From: Gerris lacustris | Lineage: Eukaryota; Arthropoda; Insecta; Hemiptera; Gerridae | Assembly (NCBI GenBank): GCA_951217055.1 | Contig: OX578277.1 | Location: 14,067,218 to 14,131,217 of the forward strand | Direction: 5' to 3' | DNA length: 64,000 bases | In this document: positions 1 through 10,850 of the stretch, piece after piece | Layout: each line of letters opens with the position of its first letter | Position numbering within the stretch: the first letter of the stretch is position 1 | Position numbers and translations under genes: made by a program | Notes under the pieces: generated by a model | What the model was told of the DNA's origin: nothing | The model's input: the letters and a program-made list of their open reading frames with translations, nothing else | The model's database searches: none

Positions 1-475
1 AACGGGTTACTTCTACGTTGACGTTTTGAGGCGTTTAAGGGAAAATGTGAGGCGAAAACGCCCTGAAACTTTGGGCAAGCAAAAACTGGCATTTCCACCA
101 CGACAATGCACTGGCCCACACATCTCTGAATGTCCGCGAATTTTTGACATCCACGCAAACAAATCTTCTTCCCATCCCCCTTACTCACCAGAGCTCGCTC
201 CTTGCGACTTTTTCGTCTTCCCAAAAATTAAACCCAAGCTGAAAGGTAAGAGATTTGAGACTGTTGAGGAGATTCAAACTATATCGGAGGAGGTCCTAAG
301 CGCTATTGAAAAAAATTACTACAAAAAGTGTTTCGAACAGTGGAAAAAAATATGGAACTAATTTATAACTGTAGGTGGGGATTATTTTGAAGGAGATATT
401 TTGTTGATTTGAAGTTTTAATAAATACAGTTTTTTTAAAAAGAAATCAGTTCGGGAACTTTTGGGTAGCACCTCG
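1..475 (+). pseudogene. mariner transposon, right half, frameshifted transposase
   Basis: C-terminal part of a mariner-family (Tc1/mariner, DD34D) transposase followed by its 3' terminal repeat. The block VLRRLRENVRRKRPE is in one frame (from 26). The catalytic block HHDNALAH (96-119) sits in another frame. PPYSPELAPCDFF and the C-terminus up to the stop at 359-361 return to the first frame. The two Asp codons (102-104 and 206-208) are about 34 residues apart, as expected for mariner. At least two frameshifts make the copy dead. The terminal repeat ends in GGTAGCACCTCG at 475, followed by the TA target. The left half is outside the window. Confidence 0.9.
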
Positions 476-477
476 TA

Positions 478-812
478 GATGCTTGATAATGACTCAAGAA
501 TGAGTGCAAGTATAGCAAGGAAAATTAGATAAGAGTTTGTTTTATGACACAATTTTTCTTGACTCTTTCTTGATTTCTAGAGACGAGTATACTACTTCTT
601 ATTTTGATTTGATATAACTAATTTAATAAATCTTAACTTCTTCTTTGCCTTTTACATCAAGACTACTTTAATTCTGTCACATTTTTACAAAAAAAAAAAA
701 AAAAAAAAAATTAAATAAACAAACAAAAACTAAAAATTATTGCTTGGCAACTAAATTGAACAAAACTTATCAGTACTCTGAACAAAAATCTTAACAAAAA
801 CTAATATGATGA
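478..812. other. AT-rich spacer, no gene seen
   Basis: No coding exon or structured element recognised. It holds a run of 22 A at 689-710. Confidence 0.5.
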
Positions 813-814
813 TA

Positions 815-1219
815 CAGTCGAACCTCGCTTACATGACCCTCAATAACACGACAACCTCAATTACAAGTGCAATTTTCAAATCCCCTTGAGATTGCCATAA
901 CACATAATGTTAAATTAACCTCTATAACGCGACTATTATTATCCAAACAACCTCAATAACACGGATTTTTCCCAATTCACAATGTAACTCAGAAACTCTA
1001 TAACAAGTCGTTTTGAGAAGTCAACCTCGATAACGCGACACTTTACAGGAATGGGTCGACCTTGAACAAGTCTAGACTTGAAAACCCCACCCATTAACCT
1101 CGATAACACGACTGATAGCCTAAATAACCTTGATAACACGACCCTCAACAAAAAGAGCACCTCGATAACAAAACTGTTTCCCTAATCCCCTTGAGACACT
1201 TCTTATCGAGGTTTTACTG
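815..1219. mobile_element. pogo/Tigger-like MITE with internal copies of its terminal motif
   Basis: Starts CAGTCGAACCTCGCTTACA and ends in an inverted version, CGAGGTTTTACTG, with TA on both sides (813-814, 1220-1221). This is the terminal pattern of pogo/Tigger elements of the Tc1/mariner superfamily. It encodes no transposase. The interior is made largely of repeated CTCGATAACACGAC-like phrases, at about 840, 917, 947, 1021, 1096, 1128 and 1160. These resemble the terminal repeat. Confidence 0.75.
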
Positions 1220-1493
1220 TAATAATAATCCATAGCTTACTTTCCATAGAGAGCTTAGGCCGTTTAAGGGGACAGGTTTAGCGTATCACTCCTTCAGCTA
1301 TTGACTTGCTACTGGATTGACACCACTTCTCATAAGCAGCTAGTTATAGCAACCACCATCTTGAATCAAAATGTTAGATCTAAATAACCTTTCTCAGTAG
1401 AGGTCCACATCATTAAAGAAAACTCTATGATTCTGTTTGTTTTTTGTTCGGCTTTATTTTATTATTAATGTTATTGTTGTGTTATTGTCTTAG

Positions 1494-1641
1494 GGGTCAT
1501 GTTTTGCTGATTGTTAACGTTGCTTCTAAATGTGGACTGACGCCTACAAACTATCAAGAGTTAGTGGAGTTAGATGAAAAGTATAGAGATAGCAAAGGTC
1601 TTCGTATACTTGCCTTCCCTTGCAATCAATTCGCCAGACAG
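1494..1641 (+). CDS. GPx exon A (peroxidatic Cys exon)
   Basis: The acceptor is TTATTGTCTTAG and the donor GTAATT. The first base completes a split codon from an upstream exon outside the window. The exon encodes [14 protein letters not shown] through [10 protein letters not shown] and ends in phase 0. The hydrophobic stretch that would be read upstream of 1494 (from an ATG at 1444) is intron sequence, not a signal peptide. Confidence 0.93.
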
Positions 1642-4600
1642 GTAATTAGAGTTTGATTTTAACTCCTCAAGAAAATATTTGATAAGTTTATGCCAGGATT
1701 TTTTTTAATTTACGCTACATGATTAATGACATCAGAGCCATGATAGGTTCAACATTGCATGTATCAATATAAGCTTTTTCCATTATGTTCCATGAGCTCC
1801 AAAATAATATTATACTGAAAACATGGATAGATGTGTAAAGTAAAATGTGAGTAATGATCCAATTATGATCTTAACTCTAACACTCTAACCCAATTAATCC
1901 TAGAGAAATGATCACATAAATAGATGTGTAAAATGACCGTGTAAATGAAATTATGTAATACTGTTCTCTCTGAAACCAAAATGTTAACACTAAATTAATC
2001 TAGATTGGATCCCCAGAAAGGTGAGGCATGTCTCTCCCCCCCCTTAATGATCACATAGATAGATCTGTTACAATTATGAGACACATTTTTCATCAAACTC
2101 AAATGGTAAAACTGGCCAAATATAAGCCAGTTTACGAGGTCCGCAAAAAAAAAACAATAATATTATTATTTTTTTTACTTTCTAATATGTAATCACATCA
2201 CACTGTAATAAACACAGTCTTATTTATAATTTTGTTTTGTTTTGAGTGTTACTTCCTCCTATGGTATTTTTAGGGTCCATAGGCAAAACCAAGGACCCTT
2301 ATATTTTCCTGCGTGTGTCTGTCCGTCTGTCCGGTCGCCTGCTCTCACGGCTACACCTTTCGTCCGATCACTTTGAAATTTGGCATGTATGTGTCTTGTA
2401 CCTACCCACATATTTTAAAAATATAGCGACTTAAAAAAAATATTTTTCAAAAAAATTAGGGTAAAAAAACTTAAGGGTTAAAATTATTTTATTTTTTTTC
2501 GACACCGTGAGGGGTATCATATGAAAGGGTAGGTCGAGCTGATTACAAAAATATATAATTCTTTGGATATAACTTTGATAGGGCGAACGTAGGCAAGTTT
2601 GAAGTGGGTGTGAAACGTGCCCCCCCCCCCTCTATCTCGCTTATGTGAAGTGCAAAAAATCTGAAAAAATTCCTGAACATTCTTCGACCAAAAGTAAAGA
2701 TACCACTTTTTGGAAATTTCAAAAAAAATATTATTTTATTGACAAAGTTCGTTTTTCTTTTATAACTATGGTCTTTTCGATGTATTTATATGGTGGTTGT
2801 AGTCCGGTTCAGTGGCAAAAAAATACTTTATCAAAATGTGTTTTGAGAATATCAGACCCATAGGATAGTTCAAAGTAAGCTTCTTTACTACTTAAACTAT
2901 ACAGTGTGGCCTACAGACCCTCGCTGTGTGCTGACTATCACACACTTGACCTGTTTATTTGCTTATTATTATCAGTTGATTAATGTAATCACTTTGTCTG
3001 TGTTCCAAAGTGATCATTAAACGACATCTACTGTGTTTTGAAAAGTTTAGTTTTTTTTAAAAAAAATAGCTATGACGATTAAATTAGTAATGATGATTTA
3101 TAAAAAAGTGTCTTCAGGGGAGTTTTAAATAAAAACACACACTATGTTTTTTTGCAATATTTCGTCCCTCTTTAAAGCAATATACTTGATGTGGTTGATT
3201 CATATATCAATTTGAAAAAAGTCTTCATCAATTACAGAAGTGTAATTTTTTTAAAATAAAAATCCTACTTCTTAACCTCGTCAATGGTAAAATCCATATC
3301 AATTAGAAAATTTATATAGCAACATCAACTGTGAGTCATGGCCAGAGACTGAACTATCTAGTCAGTCTCTGGCCATGACTCACAGTTGATGTTGTTGTAT
3401 AAATGTTCTAATTGATATTATGGATTTTACCATTAGGTTAAGAAGTGGGATTTTTATTTTTAAAAAAAATTACACTTCTGTAATTGGTGTAGACTTTTTT
3501 CAAATTGATATATGAATCAACCACATCAAGTATATTGCTTGAAAGAGGGACGAAATATTGCAAAAAAACATAGTGTGTTTTTATTTAAATCTCCCCTGAA
3601 GACACTTTTTTATAAATCAACATTAGAATTTAAAGGGGACAACATCAAAACATGGATAAAATTAGTATTTTCATCATCAATTAAGAGCCAGCATGGCCTT
3701 GTGGGTTGAACCACGTCTGCTAGGCCATCACTGAATCATGAGTGTAACGAGACGGGGTTCGATTCCTCGCTGTGACGCTCTGATCACATCATACTCGCTT
3801 CGGCGATACAATGTACAGAGGTATGATGTGTGAAGTGGCTGGAACTCTCTACAGCAGGGTGTAAAAAGGGCCTAAGTGATGGCCTAATTGCAAGGTTCAA
3901 ACAAGTGGTTCGTCCTACCCGTTCTAGTAGAAAGTACTAGACTACTACTACTACTATTTCATCATCAATTTGCCTAGGAATAGGGTGGTCTTTTTTTAGT
4001 GGGTCGGAGAGCCAACCCCACACAATCTATGGAGAGGCTTCTCTTCTCTTAGGGAGTCTGTAGAACAGATTTTTTTTTGCTCACCCTTTATAAAAAAAAA
4101 AAAAATAAAAACTACTACTATTTCATCATCAATTTGGCACATTTTCCTGTTAATCTCTCTTCTACTGGGAAATCTTGCTCTCGAGTGATATCTTTCAAAA
4201 CTGTCCCAAGGTGAAAGTCAGCAACTGTATAACTGACAGGAGACTTATTTCCTTTCATAAGTTTAATATAATATATAACTTCCTACTTCAATAATTTCTT
4301 CCATTTGGAGTATTTTAATCCTAGCTGGCAAATATTTCTAAAATTCAGGTACATCAACTGTTTTCTTTATATCAGAATTGCAAAGGATCTCAATTACCTT
4401 TATTACCATATGCCGGGCCGTTTCTACTAATAGGCAAGACTAGGCGGCCGCCTAGGGCGGCAACATTTTAGGGGCGGCAAAAGGAAGGGGAAGAAATTAA
4501 TGTTGAATCAAACAGCGAAAAAAATGAGTAAATTAAGAGAAAGAAAAATAAATAGAGGAAACATTAAAAAATCGAATTGTTTTTAAAAGCATACCGAACA

Positions 4601-7600
4601 AAAAATTACTTTATATGAGTTTACTTTGACTAATTAAAATCAAGTGTAGATAAATTAAGGAATCTTTTGGTTGAAAATGGGCCAAAATAATTGAGAAGAA
4701 AATGTCCTTTTAATGGAAAAAAATTAATAAATTAAATAGTTTTCAGCTGCACATTAGAAAAGAAAACTTCCAAAAGAAAAAGAAGTTTACCTCAATATCT
4801 CCTGTATTCTGTATCTACCAATTTAGTTTCATGTTATTGCTGTAACGTATTTGCCCAAAATTTGTGTTGAAGTACAAGTCTTACACTTACATTGAATGGA
4901 GGCAACGATTGGCAAAACCTATCAACGATTCTATCTTCACACGATAAGATTGTGGAACATATTAACAACTTCACCAACTTACTGAAGGAGCCTGTATACA
5001 AGCCTAAAATAAAATGCAACTATCGATAGTGTTAATATAAAAAGCTTAAGGCAGATCTTAGAGCGAATAATACCAGTTGCTAGAGTTCTAGGTGAACAAA
5101 ATTTGGCCTTCCCTGACAGTAGTGCTAAACTCACGACAATAGAAATCTTCTTAAAATTGGGAGATTTCTCGCCTTGTTTGATCCTTTTATGAATAAACTT
5201 CGTAGGAAGATACAAAGTAAGGGTAGAAGTAAAACCCTAATTATCTCACTAATTATATAAGGTTACTGAATCAGGCGAGACATGGAAATGGCATGCTGAA
5301 CAACTAATGCATGTTGGAGAATTCTATGAGACACAGGCACAGGCTAACTCCCAAACCTCAATCAATGCAAGCTAGGGAAGAGGACTATACTGTATTGTGA
5401 TACTACTTGATAATTAATTATATATTGTCAATCAAATTCATATAACTTATAACAGTGAAATGTTCAATTATTAAATACATTATCTTACTAAAGGACATTG
5501 CCGTGGCTGTGGCAGCTTTCTGTTCTGAACTTTCAGGAACAAGTAATGGAATTAAAAATAGGTAAAATCTGAATACTTGCTGAACAATCTCTGTCAAAAC
5601 AAGTTAGAAAATGGTTTTCCTAATTTGTTCATATCCTTTTACGAAGAGCTAAAGAAGGGAGGAGGGGAGCGGCATTTTTTGATTCTCGCCTAGGGCGGCA
5701 AAACACCTAGAAACATCCCTGGACCATATGATTAGGAATTAATTACATATTTATAAAGAAAAATCTACTAGCTCTTGTCTATTTCTCACTGAGACATCTC
5801 AGCACAAATTTTATATTCTTTCAGGAACCTGGTACAAATGAAGAAATAGTCTGCTTTATGAAGAAGAAGAATGCTTTATTTGACACATTTGAAAAGATCA
5901 ATGTCAATGGAGGCGATGCACATCCTCTATGGAAGTATTTGAAACACAAGCAGGGTGGACTTCTGGGAAGGTAACAAACAAATTCACATATCTTGTTATT
6001 ATTTGGCCATGTGTTGTTAAAATTTCAACCTGATACAAGCAGACGTTTTCGAGTTAGGAAGAGATATCATTTATAATATTTTAAATTTGTAGGCCAGGTA
6101 GGTAGAAAACAGTCCTATTTCCTACCAACTACAAACATACTCTTTAACTATAAATTCATCATGATTAACTATTTTCCCAATATTCAATACATATTTATTT
6201 TAAATCAAATTATAATTATTATCAACTACGGGAAACAGACAGAGAAAAATACACTCCAGCGCCGGGATTTGAACCATGGGCCTCTATATTTCCAGTATAG
6301 CGCTCTACCAACTAAGCTACGCAGGAGACTGATTTTCTCTGACGTTAATGATACCTTGTCCCGAATTTAAGCTTTCAATTTTCCATAAGTCTTAGAAGTC
6401 AACATTAATGACATAGAACTAGACTGAGAAATAACGCTTATAATTATAAAGTACCCAATTAGTACCTGTACCTAGTACAATCAATTAGAAATTCATATTT
6501 TACGGTTTTGGTAGTATTCATACTAAGGAAAGTTTAATTTTTTTAATTTAAATCAAATTATAATTATTATTACCTCTATATATAGAGGCCCGTGGTTCAA
6601 ATCCCGGCCCTGGAGTGTATTTTTCTCTGTCTATTTCTCTTTAAATTTAACTGTCTGTTTCCTATAGTTAATAATAATTATAATTTGATTTAAATTAAAA
6701 AAATGTAAACTTTCCGTAGTATGAATACTACCAAAACAGTAAAATATGTACATATTTATTGTAAGACGCTTGCTTTAATGATACAAATAATGTTTTTCTT
6801 TTAATTTTGCCTTAACTCTACTAGGTACTAACAGTTAGTTACTTTTAATTTTGTCTCTTTTCTAACTCCGCCATGTTAGTCAGCAATGTATACATACTTA
6901 GCAGTGTGATTTTATCATATATATTTAATGAAAAATGTAAGGAACTTCGTTCCTACCGGGTGTCCCACGACACCACACGTATTTTTTTTTCTAATGATAC
7001 AGGGGTATACTAGATTACCTTTTCTTAAATAATTCTTAAGCCCAATTCTATAACAAATTATGCCTACCTAATTTCAACCATATAAAACTAAACCAGGTGC
7101 ATAAATGAATTTAGAATATTTAGTAGAGTTTTATCGTTTTAATATTATAATCAAAACTACTTTAAATGTAACTGCTTTGTATGTTTTAGTTTACAGTATT
7201 TTGTATTTGATGAGTCTTGCTTTTATTTTTAATTTTGTTTTTATTTTAGTGGTATCAAGTGGAACTTCACTAAATTTATAATTGACAAGGAAGGTCAACC
7301 TGTGGAGCGTCACGGACCCAATGTCAATCCATCTGTGAGTAGACAAAACCGTCAACCAATTAATATATATAAGGGTGATTCTCAGACTACAGGCAATTTT
7401 CATGTCCACACTCTTCAAATTGCACATAGTGCTATAATTTTATTTTATTTTTTAGATACATTATTTCTTCCATAAATATGCAAGTTAAAATTAAATGTAA
7501 ATATGCTTTAACAACGTTTTTAATAATATTCGGCTATAAAAATATGTTAAGAAGTGATAAAACTGTAACTACCGTGGTTTTTAAAAATGAATAAGACCCA

Positions 7601-9480
7601 CGGTAATTACAACTATTTAAAGACATAGTAATTACATTTCAAAATTGTAAGTGAATTATTTACTTTAAAAATGTCTTTATAAAATATATTGTTGACATAA
7701 TGTAAACAGCAGTATTATGCTAATAAATCACAGGAACAAAATCGTTCATAAACAATTATAACCTGTGTTATAAACAACCATGGTAATTTCAATTAAAAAG
7801 GTACATACCAGAACACGTGATTTCTTTTGATGGTAGAAGCAGACTCACCTTGAATAACATGAAACTCACTGCCTTTTATTATCAGCAGGCATGCCAAAAA
7901 ACTTTCGATGAGGGAGAAAAAAAAATTCCTTACACTAAATTTCTCTACGATTTGTTTTTACTTCGAGCATGGTAATGACAAATAACAAAAGGAATTAAGT
8001 CAAAATGCTCTGAAAATTAATACAATAATTTTTTTTAAATTAAATATTGCGTTTTTTTAACTATTCACTAGTATTGAATGCATGTATTTATAACTTTTAT
8101 CCATACACTTATTTAAGGTAAATATATTAACAAAAAAAATGTTAAAATCCTATTTCTGGACTTCCATGGTAATTACAGTTTTATCACTTCTTAACATATT
8201 TTTATAGCCGAATATTATTAAAAACGTTGTTAAAGCATATTTACATTTAATTTTAACTTGCATATTTATGGTAGAAATAATTTATCTAAAAAAATAAAAT
8301 AAAATTATAGCACTATGTGCAATTTGAAGAGTGTGGACATGAAAATTGCCTGTAGTCTGAGAACCACCCATAAGAGTTAATTTCAGTCTGTTAATGAATT
8401 TTAGATCCAAATTTGGGGGCGCTACCCCCCACAAACTATGAAATACCGTGAAAATAAATTATTTCTCGAAAACGGTTTCAACGATTTTGATTAAAAAATT
8501 CTAAAATCATTTAAATACGAATCTAACGATATAAGCCGTTTTCCCAGGAAAAATCTAGTTCCTGTAAAAATTGCTTTAAATGATGACAGAGAGAGAGCGG
8601 GTTCGATTCCTTGCCAAGAAGTTATTTTTATGATAATTTTGATGAAATGTTCAAGATTAATTAAATGAAAACTAATAAATGGAAAACACTGGGCTAAGTA
8701 ATTATGAACTCGTATATGAGAAAGTTTGTCTGATGTTTTGGACCGATTTTTGTATTATTATCACTAGGAAAGTACACTAGTGTGCCAAACTGGCTCACTG
8801 CCAAAAATTTACTAGTTTTCCCTAATTAGTTTTTCAAATTTTTAAGTTTTAGGTAGTATTCATACTACGGAAAGATCAAATTTTACTTTAAATCAAATTA
8901 TAATTATCATTAACTACGGGAGACATACAGAGAAAAATAGGCCCCCGCACCGGGACTTGAACCACGGGCCTCCTATATATCCGTTACAGGCGCTCTTACC
9001 AACTGAACTATACGGGAGAATGATTTTTCTCTGCCATTACCGATACAAATTCCCCGAATCCAAGCGTTCAATCTTTTCTACAAGTCTAGCAAGACAAATA
9101 TTCACGGCAGTAGAACTAGACCGAGAATTAACGCTTATAATTATAAAGTACTCAATTAGTACCTGTACCTAGTACAATCAATTAGAAATTAAAATTTTTA
9201 AGTTTCATGTAGTATTCATACTACGGAAAGATCAAATTTTACTTTAAATCAAATTATAATTAACTACGGGACACACACAGAGAAAAATAGACCCCCGCAC
9301 CGGGACTTGAAACACGGGCCTCATATATCTGTTACAGGCACTCTTAACGTCTTAGTTTTATCTGTTCTATTGTCAATTAAGATTTATTAACTTTAGATTA
9401 ATATTAGGTTTTTAAGCTTTATAATTTTTTTATATTTGTTGTTTTAGGACCTCGTTCAACATTTAGAGAAATATTGGTAA
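1494..9480 (+). CDS. Glutathione peroxidase (PHGPx-like, Cys type), 3' four exons
   Basis: Thiol peroxidase that reduces hydrogen peroxide and lipid hydroperoxides. Coding exons: 1494-1641, 5825-5970, 7250-7334, 9448-9480. All have GT-AG boundaries and compatible phases. Together they give about 136 residues up to the stop; the family is usually near 165-200, so the first roughly 30 residues lie left of the window. Visible motifs: [10 protein letters not shown] with the peroxidatic residue as an ordinary Cys codon (not selenocysteine); FPCNQF with the catalytic Gln; KWNFTKF with the catalytic Trp and Asn. [15 protein letters not shown] carries the extra Cys that serves as resolving Cys in thioredoxin-dependent GPx enzymes, so thioredoxin is the likely reductant (inference). 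It is PHGPx-like because it lacks the long insertion of tetrameric GPx. Introns are 4.2, 1.3 and 2.1 kb and full of repeats. Confidence 0.93.
2272..2960. repeat. Dispersed repeat family A, copy 1
   Basis: About 690 bp, almost the same as 54526-55250. It opens with AGGGTCCATAGGC and contains an inverted echo of this near the 3' end (GCCTACAGACCCT, 2909-2921). Inside are CTGTCCGTCTGTCCGG, TTTGAAATTTGGCATG and GGGTATCATATGAAAGGG. It has no coding capacity. It lies in GPx intron A. Confidence 0.85.
3085..3640. repeat. Large near-perfect inverted repeat (hairpin)
   Basis: Two arms of about 265-275 bp pair around a loop of about 9 nt near 3350-3360; the centre reads AGAGACTGA - ACTATCTAG - TCAGTCTCT. 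Outer ends match as AAAAAGTGTCTTCAGGGG against CCCCTGAAGACACTTTTT. The arms differ by a few substitutions and small indels. A fold-back transposon or a hairpin-RNA source are both possible. Confidence 0.85.
3683..3956 (+). mobile_element. tRNA-derived SINE with 14-bp target duplication
   Basis: The head carries an A-box-like TGGCCTTGTGGG and a perfect B-box GGGTTCGATTCC. It is followed by a non-tRNA body and a (CTA)n tail. It is flanked by TTTCATCATCAATT at 3669-3682 and again at 3957-3970, a typical LINE-driven target duplication. Confidence 0.82.
3971..4134. repeat. Second insertion at the same target, tail similar
   Basis: The segment ends in an A-rich then ACTACTACTA tail and a third copy of TTTCATCATCAATTT (4120-4134). 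It looks like a second retroposed piece inserted at the same site as the SINE before it. The body resembles no known family to me. Confidence 0.5.
4413..5722. mobile_element. Degenerate hAT transposon
   Basis: Imperfect terminal repeats CCGGGCCGTTTCTA and TAGAAACATCCCTGG, with an 8-bp target duplication ACCATATG at 4405-4412 and 5723-5730, as for hAT elements. Subterminal CCTAGGGCGGCAA occurs in both halves. A decayed transposase piece is inside. It sits in GPx intron A, about 95 bp before exon B. Confidence 0.82.
5040..5215 (+). pseudogene. hAT transposase remnant (DUF4371-like)
   Basis: Broken reading includes [20 protein letters not shown] then AFPDSS, a frameshift, then [14 protein letters not shown]. 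The order matches the region of ZMYM/DUF4371-type hAT transposases that reads roughly L-NLAFRG...NNGNFL-L-EL-AEFDP. Stops and frameshifts show it is dead. Assignment is from motif memory only. Confidence 0.55.
5825..5970 (+). CDS. GPx exon B
   Basis: Follows TTCTTTCAG. It encodes [15 protein letters not shown] through HKQGGLLG and ends two bases into a Ser codon before GTAACA. It includes [10 protein letters not shown], the usual VNG-AHPL segment of GPx. Confidence 0.94.
6230..6340 (-). repeat. tRNA-like SINE head
   Basis: On the minus strand, TAGCTTAGTTGGTAGAGCGC (A box) and GGTTCAAATCCCGG (B box) lie about the usual tRNA distance apart with a candidate anticodon arm. It is part of a repeat that also contains CAAATTATAATTATTAT and AGTATTCATACTA segments. 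It is a tRNA-derived repeat rather than a functional tRNA, because copies recur with the same flanks at 8940-9020, 9285-9350 and 60450-60530. Confidence 0.65.
6505..6745. repeat. Palindromic copy of the tRNA-like repeat
   Basis: Arms read GGTAGTATTCATACTA...AAATCAAATTATAATTATTA and its reverse complement, around a core that keeps the tRNA B box (GTGGTTCAAATCCCGG at about 6592-6607). The arms are about 75 bp. Confidence 0.65.
7250..7334 (+). CDS. GPx exon C (Trp/Asn catalytic exon)
   Basis: Follows TTTTATTTTAG. It encodes [20 protein letters not shown] and then HGPNVNPS, with donor GTGAGT. A fold-back transposon begins only 38 bp beyond this donor. Confidence 0.94.
7373..8369. mobile_element. 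Fold-back element with about 210-bp terminal repeats
   Basis: Left end GGGTGATTCTCAGACTACAG and right end CTGTAGTCTGAGAACCACCC are inverted, and the match continues inward for about 210 bp on each side (to about 7580 and from about 8160). ATAA flanks both ends as a possible 4-bp target duplication. No transposase. The middle carries several CCATGGTAATT-type phrases. Confidence 0.82.
8400..8765 (-). repeat. Dispersed repeat family E, truncated copy
   Basis: In reverse complement this matches 22633-22900: shared TTTTCCTGGGAAAA-type block, GAACCCGCTC-like B-box segment and CATATACGAGTTC block. Its B-box GGGTTCGATTCC suggests tRNA ancestry. Confidence 0.6.
8855..9350 (-). repeat. Two tRNA-like repeat copies
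   Basis: 8855-9200 holds a full copy: minus strand TATAGTTCAGTTGGTAAGAG (A box) and GTGGTTCAAGTCCCGG (B box), with acceptor-stem-like CCCGTA/TGCGGG pairing. 9205-9350 is a truncated repeat of the same unit. Both lie in the last GPx intron. Confidence 0.65.
9448..9480 (+). CDS. GPx terminal exon
   Basis: Follows TTGTTGTTTTAG. It encodes [10 protein letters not shown] and stop TAA, the usual short C-terminus of PHGPx-like proteins. Confidence 0.9.
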   Translation, partial: DLVQHLEKYW

Positions 9481-10408
9481 CTTCGTTTGAAAACTTCCCC
9501 TGCACCGTTTTATTTATATATATTTTTTAAAATTAGTTTTTAAATTATTTTTGTTTTAAAGGTATGAATATAATATATATCTTTATTTATTTATTAAAAA
9601 AAATCCACCGTAGGAATGTTTAAGACTTCAAATAATTGGTGATAAAGATGCAATTTAAAATTTATATATTAATATATTAGATTAGACCCAGATTATTGTC
9701 TTGTCAATGGTAAATTTGTGAATATTGTAACTTTTCCAGGAGTGATATTTGTTTAAAACTTTTTTTTACCCCTAAAAACTATGAAAAATTTAAAAGAAAA
9801 AATATAAACAACTACCCGTTGAATACTTTTTAAATATGTTTAATAACAAATAAATTTAATTAAATGTAGGATTTAAATTCATTCTTACTGTATTAATGAG
9901 AAAGTTTTTTTTTTCAAATTTTACATACCTTTTTTTTTTTTTCTCAATATAAAATTTTGAGAAAAATATGTTTACAATATTGGACCATTGAAGTGATAAT
10001 ATATTTTGGGATTAATGTCTGCTTTATGATTATTACTTTTTACACATTTATTTTGATTTTGTTAAATAATTATTGTTCTTGTAATACCATTTGATTATTA
10101 TTGTTTGTTTGTTTTTTTTGTTTTAATTGTTTATCGTTGTATTCTGGAAAATATTGGATATAAAAGACCAAATTTTGTATGTTGGATACCAACTCTCCTA
10201 TGTACAAATCAGACATAAATAATCTCTCAAATGCATAAATCATACAAATGTACTGTTTGACAAAATAATATAATCTCTCTAGTATATATATAAATCAAGC
10301 AAAATTGCGCCACCAAGTGATTCTCGACCGCACCGTCTTCTAAAGTTCAGCCGACTTTTATCCTCTAAAATGTCGATGCTTTTTACTGGTCTTATATTAC
10401 TTTGCTTT
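9481..10408. other. GPx 3' untranslated region and AT-rich intergenic DNA
   Basis: Non-coding, strongly AT-rich. AATAAA-type hexamers occur, for example near 9848, so the GPx transcript may end there; the cleavage site cannot be fixed from sequence alone. No other gene seen. Confidence 0.45.
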
Positions 10409-10850
10409 GTAAGTTTCATCGCACATTTCTGTTTCCCCAATTTTGAACCACTTCCCGTGATTCAATCTTCCCCAAATTTTGCGCATAGAAACAACTATGG
10501 TGAAGAATACAGAAACCCCCCAAAAAAAAAAAAAAAAAAAATGGCGTCAAATTTTTTTGTTTTTTAAGTTTCATCGCACACCTATTACCCCAATTTTGAA
10601 CCACTTATCGTCATTCAATCTTCCCCAAATTTTGCGCATAGAAACAACTATGGTGAAGAATACAGAAACCCCCCCCCAAAAAAAAAAAAAAAAAATGGCG
10701 TCAAATTTTTTTGTTTTTTAAGTTTCATCGCACACCTATTACCCCAATTTTGAACCACTTATCGTCATTCAATCTTCCCCAAATTTTGCACATAGATACA
10801 ACTAAAGTGAAGAATACGGAAACAAAAAAACAAAACAAAAAAAAAGGTTG
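10409..10850. repeat. Minisatellite, about 155-bp unit, about 2.8 copies
   Basis: Unit starts AAGTTTCATCGCACA at 10409, 10566 and 10719. Each unit carries a C-run/A-run (CCCCCAAAAAAA) whose length differs between copies. Open frames here are accidental. Confidence 0.9.

Noticed and set aside
1444..1493. Hydrophobic N-terminal leader ([12 protein letters not shown]) on the peroxidase
   Set aside because: This stretch is T-rich intron before a clear TAG acceptor at 1493; the protein continues from an upstream exon.
8940..9020. Functional tRNA gene on the minus strand
   Set aside because: A and B boxes and partial acceptor pairing exist, but the anticodon arm is poor and several copies share the same non-tRNA flanks, so it is a tRNA-derived repeat.
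10370..10721. Overlapping open frames with poly-Lys/Phe
   Set aside because: They come from the A/T runs of a minisatellite read in several frames.
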